Origin: Imbricaverruca yamaguchii
Lineage: Eukaryota > Arthropoda > Thecostraca > Neoverrucidae
Length of the DNA: 64,000 bases
Direction: 5' to 3'
Assembly (NCBI GenBank): GCA_034440575.1
Contig: JAOTOL010001207.1
Coordinates: forward strand, 248,001 to 312,000
Part shown: piece by piece, positions 55,914 to 64,000 of the stretch
Numbering within the stretch: the first letter of the stretch is position 1
Layout of the letters: every line of letters begins with the position of its first letter
The notes under the pieces: model-generated
Seen by the model: only the letters and a program-made list of their open reading frames with translations
What the model was told of the DNA's origin: nothing
Database searches by the model: none
Program-made: the position numbers and the translations under genes

Positions 55914-57720
55914 TCACTGGTGGGGGTATATCACGTCAAGGCGAGCTTGTCGAATGAACATAAAAATATTCCCAGACGCAACGGCCTCAGAGTCGTTCCC
56001 TATAAGCATACGTAAAGAGGAGTCGGTGTTCAACCGTCCTAAAATATGGCGTCGTAGAGGATCTAGCAGTGTACAGCCAACTAAAACATGGCACACGGTA
56101 AGCGGATTAGAACAGCGCGGACATACGGGACGGTCATTACCGGTCAACATATAACTATGTGTTGCAAAGGTATGGCCTATTCTCAATCGACAGAGTATTA
56201 CTTCTTCCCGACGTTTGGTTCGGTGAGAGGATAGCCATTTTCCTAGTAACGGTTTTAGAACCATGAGCTTACTGCACTTCGAATTCCAAGATCGTTGCCA
56301 TTCTGACTGTATACTTGACAATATAGTAGGGTATATATGTCTTGGAGGGAGCCGTAGATGGACCACACGGCCATTGCTAATGGCGTGCTTGGCGGTTATG
56401 TCAGCAGCTTCGTTTCCGGCGAGTCCAACATGGCTATGAATCCAGCAGAACACTAAAATTCTTCCGATGTCATGCAGGGATTTTCTACTTTCATAATCTC
56501 CCGAACAAGTCGGTTATCCTGGTTAAAGATGTTCAGTGCCTGGAGATTGCTGGGAGAGTCTGTGAAAATCACGTACTTTGTGGGCCGGTCTTTCTGTATA
56601 AAATAGAGGGCTTGTAGAATGGCATACAGTTCGGCAGTAAAAATCGAGGTTTCCATCGGTAAACAGAAATATCGAACACTTTGTCGAATTACGTAAGCAC
56701 ACCCGACACCAGAGACCGACTTTGAGCCGTCCGTGTAATTACGCGAAAAGTCGTTATGTTCGTGTATTTTTTTCCAATGCTAACGTTCGGAGTTCCTCCG
56801 GGTTTACCTGCCCTTTCTTTGAGCAGGTTAGTGTCATGTCAGTTTTCACTGGGAAAACATGGCAAGGGGGAGTGCTCGGCGTGATTACACATGCCGTGGA
56901 ATGCGGCCGGATATTACATTCTCGAAGAATCGTGGACATACGAGTGGAAAACGGGAATCCACGCCGGGTAATGTGGCGTGCATTTGATGTCCTTGAGAAT
57001 ATCCACCGATAGGCTGGATGGTTCAGGTTTTGAGCAACATTGCATGCGTATCTCGCGCCCAATAACTTACGGCGTAGTGCAAGAGGTAGCTCGTCTACTT
57101 CTACCATTACACTAGCAGCCGGTGAGGTGCGAAAGACTCCAGTAGCGATGCGAGGAGCTACATTGTGGATCACATCAAGGAGACGCTTGAATGTGGCACA
57201 CACTCCGTCATAAATAAAACAACCATAGTCAATTTTAGAACGCAGGAGCGATCGATACATAAGAAGCAAGATAGATATATCTGCTCTATACGAACATCTA
57301 GACACTGTACGCATTACCTGTAGTCGCTTTGCATATTTATGTGCAAGATCGTTGATATGGGTGGTGTATGTCAGTCGGCGATTCATCCACACACCCAGAA
57401 AATTGGCAGCTGGTTTGAATGGTATATGGCGTCCATTGAGCATAATCACGGGGTCAGTACAAGAGCGTTTGCGACAGAAGTGGACAGCGGTGGTTTTCGA
57501 CGTAGACATTACGAAACCGGTTTTGTTGCACCAATCCTGCACCTTCCGAACAGCCATCTGGAGTTGTCTCTCAACCGTATGCACAGAGCGTGAAGAGGAC
57601 CATATGGCGAAATCGTCCACGAAAAGCGCTCTCCCTACGGAAGTTGGCAGCGATGTACCCACGTCATTAATTGAAATAGCAAACAATGCAACGCTCAGTA
57701 CGCTCCCCTGCGGAACTCCG
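55914..57720 (-). pseudogene. LINE B ORF2, C-terminal part: RT motifs B/C and RNase H (broken)
   Basis: 57,686 to 56,754 encodes RT from just after motif B: MFAISINDVGTSLPTSVGRA then LFVDDFAIWSSS (motif C FVDD), DWCNKTGFVMSTSKTTAVHF and LRSKIDYGCFIYDG. RNase H is split: 56,453-56,656 has FTAELYAILQALYFI and FTDSP; 55,914-56,453 has SHVGLAGNEAADITAK, then a C-terminal Cys segment (VCPRCSNPLTVCHVLVGCTL). Frame breaks lie near 56,453, 56,700 and 57,740. Copy B retains several residues mutated in A (for example Trp instead of the stop at A 10,239). Confidence 0.82.
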
Positions 57721-58014
57721 TTAACTTGTGAAAAAAGTGTCAGATAGGGAATTTCCTATTCTAACGCGAAACGTTCTGGAAGACAGAAAATTGGACAAGA
57801 CGACACCCATGGGACCTCTGATTCCCATATTGTGCAGCTTCATCAGGATACCGTGACGCTATGTCGTGTCATATGCGCCGTGAATGTCAAAAATATTACG
57901 GTTGTATGGTGGCGTTTCATAAAACCAGAGCGCACAACGGAGTCGAGTGTTAAAATGTGGTCAATTGTGCTACGGTATTTTCGGAACCCACTTTGTATCA
58001 CAATAAGTAGATTG

Positions 58015-59193
58015 TTATGTTCTTGAAACCACATCAATCGGACATTCACCATTTTTTCCGAAAAGTTTACACAAGGAGCAAGTCAGTGAGATTGGGCGGT
58101 AATGGAGTGGATCAGTGCCAAATTTATTTTGTTTCCATATAGGCACTACAATTGCCTCCCGCCATGAAGGTGGAAATGTGCCTGATGCCCACATTGCATT
58201 TAGGGCTTCCAAAGGTGCTTCTAAAGCAGCAGCTGGTAAGCGTTTTATAATGTCATTATGCATAGTGTCGGGACCATCTGCCACGCTCTTCAACGTGCTG
58301 ATTGCTGTGGTTAATTCGGAAATGGAAAATGGTACGTTGTACTGGAGGACATCTGTGGTGGAAAAATCGAGAGGACGTGCCTCGCACCTATCCTTGTGTC
58401 TCAGAAATTGCTCGGTATATGTGTTTTCCGAGCGTGCTGACAAAGCTCGTCCCATCTCGTCCGCTACTTCTTCTGGGTCAATGATATCTCGACCGGCTAT
58501 GTGTAGGGTAGGAAGTGGGAGTGGAGTATACTTTACAGAAAAGCGTTTAATGAGGGACCATACAGACGACATTGATGTGGATCGATTAAATGTGTTCACG
58601 TAAGCTTTCCATGAATCTCGTTTCGCTTGGGCGATAGTACGTTTGGCAAATGCCCGTGCTTTGCGGAAAGCTATTAAATTTGCCATACAACTATTTTTAT
58701 TAAAGGTACGAAAGGCTTTCTTCCTGGCACGCAACGCCTCTCGGTACTTTTCCGACCACCACGGAACGGGTACTCGAACTGAAGTTCCTGAAGAACGAGG
58801 AATGTGTCGCTGAACGTTCTCCACGGTTGCCGTCGTGAATGCCTCCACGGAAACACCGCATTCATTGGGATAGTCTCCGAGTCTACTCTCAAGATTTGCT
58901 TGGAACGCACCCCAATCGGCTCGGTTAAATATCCATTTCGACGGTCGTCGGCTTACAGCAACACTGTTAATGAAGCAAGACCAAACAGGGAAATGGTCAT
59001 GGGAGGGGGTCTCTGATGGTCGGAGGGCAGTACTTGTGGACGGTGGAACCTCTGTCGCATCAATGTGGAATTGGCCTCGCTGGCCTTGGTTCGTTTGCGA
59101 CGCAGGAGGCACTCCAAAGGAGCGATGAAGGGCAGTTAATTGTGCGACGAGCTCGGATGCTGTGTCGGGCTGCGTGTACTGTGAATAATACAT
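58015..59193 (-). pseudogene. LINE B chimeric frame: ORF1 tail fused to endonuclease end and RT
   Basis: A 392-codon frame created by the deletion. It starts with ORF1 text (MYYSQYTQPDTASELVAQLT) and passes through STALRPSETPS straight into DHFPVWSCFINSV of the endonuclease C-terminus. It then runs into the RT: KRDSWKAYVNTFNRSTSMSS, HYRPISLTCSLCKLF. No normal LINE protein has this arrangement. The endonuclease catalytic residues upstream are gone, so it could not nick DNA on its own. Confidence 0.85.
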
Positions 59194-60163
59194 GCTACTT
59201 TTAACTTTGGATGCGTAAGATATTCTTGGATGGGTCTGTTCATAATGATCTCTTGCTTCGCGAAACGATACTTTTTGCGTGTGTTTGATGTAAATTATAT
59301 CTTTCTCTCTGATGTAAGTCGGGCAAGTTCTGTCGAAAGAAGTGTGTGGGTCCTAACCTGCGCCACAATTCGCACAAAAGGGTGTCTCCGAGGTGCAATT
59401 GCAATCGCTAGTGTGTTCGTACTAGGCACAGCTGGCACATGCAGGGCGATTTCGGCATAATTTGTTGGTATTGCCGAACTTTTGGCACTTGAAACACCTC
59501 ATGGGTTCGGTAAAAACACACGGACTTTTACGCGGACGTAACCTACACGAATTTCAAGCGGAATATCTCTGGTACTGAATGCTAATATTACGTTGTTTGT
59601 TGTGTTCATTTCAGAGCCCCTCCTTGCTTTCATATTCCTTGCCTCAGTCACTCCAAACTTCGACAGACCGTCTACAATCTCGTCCTCCGGCACGTCCCTC
59701 AAGTCGAAGCGGTTGATGATGCCTCGTGAAGTATTTTTTGTTTTGTGGGGTTCAATGGTGATCGGAATAATCTCGTCTGACCTACTGTTATTTTTTTCGG
59801 ACGCTGTATCTAAATCCAACACTTTCAATGCGCTCTCCGCCTCTCCTGCCCGTGCAAATTCTACCTTTAGGGCGCCATCCTTTAATTTTTCACACCGTAC
59901 AATTTTCCCAAACCTATCACATCCGTCTCGCCTCTGAAATAGTGATAGCGATGCGAGGAACCTGGTCTTACCTCGAAAGATAAGTACACGTGGGGCAGAT
60001 GAACTCTTTGTCTGGTCTCTTCGAAAGGGACCACGGGTGTTTGTTTTTGGGTTGTGGTTGCCATGTGAAGTGTTTGAATTTCGGTTCGGCGGATGCCCCA
60101 CCAAGCTGGGGCCCTACTGGGGGGATGCCTGTCAAACGAAGAGTGCCTCACTCGTCCTTCCAT
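59194..60163 (-). pseudogene. LINE B ORF1, N-terminal and zinc-knuckle part (frameshifted)
   Basis: 60,104 to 59,499 is a 201-codon frame with RRDGCDRFGKIVRCEKLKDG, NTSRGIINRFDLRDVPEDEI and VRVKVRVFLPNP. The zinc knuckles follow in another frame (CFKCQKFGNTNKLCRN, CANCGAG) and contain stops. This copy supplies the continuous N-terminal text that is broken in copy A. Confidence 0.75.
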
Positions 60164-60350
60164 CCATACGCTCCCATTCCAATGCCCATCTCATCCCAAT
60201 CCATGTCCTTCATCTGGCCCTGCAACACCAACTATCCCAGCTATGAGCAGACAGGGCAACTTCCCCGGTCGTGCCCACCAGCTCAGTTTTATCGGGGTAG
60301 CCGCACCCCCTCGGCCTGTCCCCCGGTGTTGACGGAGTCCTGGAGGTCCC
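60136..60350 (+). repeat. Inverted 5' UTR block inside LINE B
   Basis: Reads GAAGAGTGCCTCACTCGTCC through to GACGGAGTCCTGGAG on the plus strand, the reverse complement of 14,470-14,690 in copy A. In A the block is the outermost 5' UTR; in B it lies between the ORF1-proximal piece (CCCTACTGGGGGGA) and the GC-rich core. Confidence 0.88.
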
Positions 60351-60657
60351 GTGTCTGTGTCCCGATAACGGGAGGACGCCAGACGTCCGCGGAGCTATGC
60401 GGGCCAGGCGACGCCTTCACCCGGCCGGTAGAGAGAGACTCACCACCCCGACCGGGATCCAGCACCGCCCACCCCTTGACCCCGGCCGGCCGGGCCGGCG
60501 GGCACTGGAAGAGTCCCAGACCCCGGCCCGAGGCGACCAGCCATTTGGCCCGTGTGAGGCCCCACGGGCCCGCCCGCTCCTCCAGGATATCAGGACCAAA
60601 GAGGTGTGTTGGTCCCCCATCACAACTAGCATCGTGCAACAGGGGATCTCAACCTCC

Positions 60658-61345
60658 GATGTTTATTTAAATGCAGGACGACGTGCCTAAAAAAACGCCA
60701 GTCACCAATTTTAACCACAATCAGCTCCATTGAAGTGAAACCGACAAAAGGTCACTGAACGTTTGCAATGCCGTGACATTGATGGAGTGATTTCGTAAGG
60801 TAGCGCATAACAATCAATGTGGTGGCGCCTGAGCAAATTCGTCCTGGAAAATGAACAAATACTGACGCTGCACCCAGGGTTGGCATAGGCCGTGGCACAA
60901 GTAGCAGCCGGGTACGGAGGGCTGGCGCGCGGTTTGGCCAGCTCCGTCAGACCGGACAAACACCGGCGACTGACGTCGGCCAGGCGTCTGAAGCAGTCGC
61001 GCTGGTGCCGCTGGTGCCGCTGGTCAGGGCCGGCCTCACGTTTCCGACCAGCGCGACGCCGACTGGGCCGGCCTAACACGACGCGGACAGGACCGGATTG
61101 CACCGGTCGGCCCCACGTGCAGTTTTTCAGCGCCACTTGCGCTGCTGGCCGCCACGACGCTGCAAAATGGTGCAGTCGCCGTCCCAGGACGACGATCGCC
61201 TTCTAGGAAATACCGCGCTGTGGCTATTTCTGGCCTATGCAGCCATGCGACGAGCAGCGGGCTGGGCTGGAGATAGCGTTTGGAGAATTGGTGGGGGAGG
61301 GGGCGGAGGGTTGATAAAGGGATTGTGGGCGCTAAATACCCAATA
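60658..61345. other. GC-rich stretch without recognised gene
   Basis: Dense CpG sequence at 60,890-61,180 with a short GCTGGTGCC repeat. Open frames on both strands lack motifs. No promoter element I would defend. Confidence 0.4.
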
Positions 61346-61384
61346 GCAGTTCAGGCGCCCTTAAGCCCAAATAAACAAACAATA
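61346..61384 (+). repeat. LINE/SINE-like 3' tail
   Basis: GGCGCCCTTAAGCCCAAATA followed by AACAAACAATAAAGG resembles the tail of the 32-bp insertion at 37,632-37,663 and, more loosely, the 3' ends of LINEs A and B. Probably the 3' end of a related, 5'-truncated element whose upstream part I cannot delimit. Confidence 0.5.
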
Positions 61385-61484
61385 AAGGAATTGGAGACTG
61401 TCGCACGAGCGGCCATCGTCTGCTAAGTCTCGGCCCCACCTCAGCTCCTCAGGCGACAGTCGCGGACATGGCCGGCCGACACCC

Positions 61485-62405
<921 letters not shown>

Positions 62406-64000
62406 AAATACAATGTACAGCTTGACAAGTGGATCTCAGGATTCAAGCTACTATACGCTGTCGAGATTACCTCCTCCTTCCATTCACAACATCGATTCCA
62501 CAATCATGTTGATGTCCAGTAATGCATAGGGATCGCATCTCTCTGGAGTCATATTTGGAGGTTGGATTTTGAGATTCGGTGGCTTGACAAAGGGTTTGAC
62601 AAAAATTAACATATTCATTCAACGGATGCATCTCCTAAATCAGATACAGAATTCAAGTAGTCCCTTCACATTCAAACGCGTCATTCACATTTCAGAACGG
62701 TTTCTGGGCTACGAATAAACCATCGAAAGCATCCTTCACAACATGGGATTGTCGTCGGCTGGAATGACGCGTACCCAATACTATTCAATTGCGTTATCGC
62801 GCTGGATTTACCGTGCCCCGCAGTGAACAAAGGACTGAAAAAAATCGAACGCTTATATTTTGCTTCTGCAGAAGCCGATAGTTTCAGCTGTTCCCTTATT
62901 CTATGGTAATTCACAGCGACTTTCGATTAAGTACGGGTTCTTCTGTGAATTCCAATGGGATGTCGTTTCGGGTATATGTACTAAAATATCACTGCTTGCA
63001 TTGATATTGATATTGATATTGATATTGCATCAATCTTTCTCCAATAAGTCACGTGCGATTACATAATCCATTTCCTGACGAATATATGACATGGCATTAT
63101 GCATTGCAAAAAGTCATGTAATATGCCGTTTGCAGCAATCCGTACCCTCATAGGTAAGTCTGGTTTGTAAAATTACGGAATGAATCATATGTCGATGGCG
63201 GGCGTCCTCGAGTGTTTGAGAATCAATAATATTATCATTTGCATGTCAGAGCGTTTTCCGCATTCGTGCGGCATAGCCATAAACAGTAATCGGTGCTTGA
63301 TCCCTTTGCATAAAACTAGGCGGTCAAATGAGATTGTGGTGACTTCGGGTCATCCATCGATAACGTCACAGGTCAAGTCAAGTAAAAGAAGAGTAAACAT
63401 TTCCGTCGCAAATGCTTGCGCATATATTTCATGGAACCAAAGCACATTTGTCGGTCAACTTGTGCGCTAGACAGGAAGACCGACAACACGTAGTTGAACA
63501 TGTGATCAAAACGACCTTAAAGTTTGTCCATTCACGTCATCTTGTCATATCCAATGGAGATGCTGGGGGTAGTTACCTACCCAGCGTTTAAGTTGTTCGC
63601 AATGGAGCCGGGGATGCGCCAGGGAAATCATCAGAACGACATAAAAGGTCGCGTCAAGCTTTTCACAAAACATAAACCCGCATATGAATTATATAACGCT
63701 GCATAAGCCACGGTATAAGTCGTACTGTGTTCACAACGCTGTGTATACTGTCTTTAACTTGGCTATTGTTCCAGTGTAATGGCCGACGGCCGCACCGGAG
63801 TATTTGTAAGTGCTGAATGCGAGTTCAGTTGCACAATACACAAGTGGAAGCAGGAAATTATCAGCGAAATGTTAGAAGTTATGAAAATGAGACTACTCGG
63901 GTCAGTCAATGATCTCTGGAATGGTTCTTGGTCGCGTTCAGGGTAATTGATAGGCGACAAGTTGACAGATGAAAACCCTCATCATCACGCCTACAAAGCA
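62406..64000. other. No gene recognised (right edge)
   Basis: AT-leaning sequence; a short TTGATATTGATA run at 63,000-63,025. No domain-bearing frame, RNA gene or repeat identified. Confidence 0.4.

Larger units (their letters stand above)
55803..60657 (-). mobile_element. Non-LTR retrotransposon copy B (same family as A), internally deleted
   Basis: Minus strand, closely matching copy A from its 3' end (GGTGGTGGTGGATTGGAG at 55,803) through RNase H, RT, part of the endonuclease, ORF1 and 5' UTR. Relative to A it lacks 1,341 bp (A positions 11,699-13,040), which removes the end of ORF1 and most of the endonuclease. A block of the 5' UTR is inverted and displaced. Both ORFs are broken. I did not find a target-site duplication. 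Confidence 0.88.

Overview
This window looks like repeat-dense, intron-scale or intergenic DNA from an animal nuclear genome. Non-LTR retrotransposons, a hAT-like transposase, tRNA-headed SINEs and large microsatellites fill it. There is no prokaryotic gene packing and no recognisable host protein gene. An arthropod is my best guess, because of TTAGG/CCTAA-rich tracts at 37.98-39.0 kb and because the transposase-like families resemble ones I associate with arthropod genomes. This is inference; no search was run.

Layout. 1-1.9 kb: nothing recognised. 1.93-5.61 kb: a large fold-back (palindromic) DNA element whose two arms carry the same transposase-like reading frame on opposite strands. 5.65-6.62 kb: decayed GC-rich minisatellite. 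7.67-7.88 kb: a small hAT-type MITE. 8.52-14.77 kb: LINE copy A on the minus strand, apparently full length, with ORF1 zinc knuckles, APE endonuclease, reverse transcriptase and RNase H. 16.65-17.40 kb: interspersed repeat R1, matched by inverted copy R2 at 34.60-35.38 kb. 19.25-19.54 kb: 76-bp tandem repeat. 23.6-24.8 kb: decayed CR1-like fragment with nested palindromes. 25.5-28.3 kb: hAT-like transposase gene, GC-rich and largely open. 28.5 kb: SINE. 29.9-30.6 kb: broken C-terminal end of a second repeat-associated protein family. 30.67-30.89 kb: (ACGC)n/(AC)n array that abuts and truncates a second copy of the fold-back element (30.90-33.29 kb). 33.4-34.0 kb: CR1-like fragment. 36.86 kb: SINE with target-site duplication. 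40.0-44.4 kb: CR1-like LINE on the plus strand, with an esterase ORF1, split by an inverted 3' piece of the same family. 45.5 kb: second hAT MITE. 47.1-48.1 kb: GC-rich block, the only place that vaguely resembles a host promoter or first exon. 49.0-50.0 kb: 489-bp tandem duplication. 50.15-50.33 kb: hexanucleotide array. 51.2-51.9 kb: two SINEs. 52.2-52.7 kb: (TA)n and a 26-bp minisatellite with higher-order structure. 53.4-54.7 kb: decayed minisatellites. 55.8-60.66 kb: LINE copy B, same family as A, with an internal deletion and a rearranged 5' UTR. 61.5-62.4 kb: compound (ACGC)n/(ACACGC)n/(AC)n array inside an older CCGGATACAC-type repeat. 62.4-64 kb: nothing recognised.

The genes do not form a pathway; they are selfish-element genes at different stages of decay. 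The most unusual signal is the fold-back element. Two copies 29 kb apart share the same inversion junction, yet at the sites I compared the arms within each copy agree with each other and differ from the other copy. That is the expected trace of arm-to-arm gene conversion.
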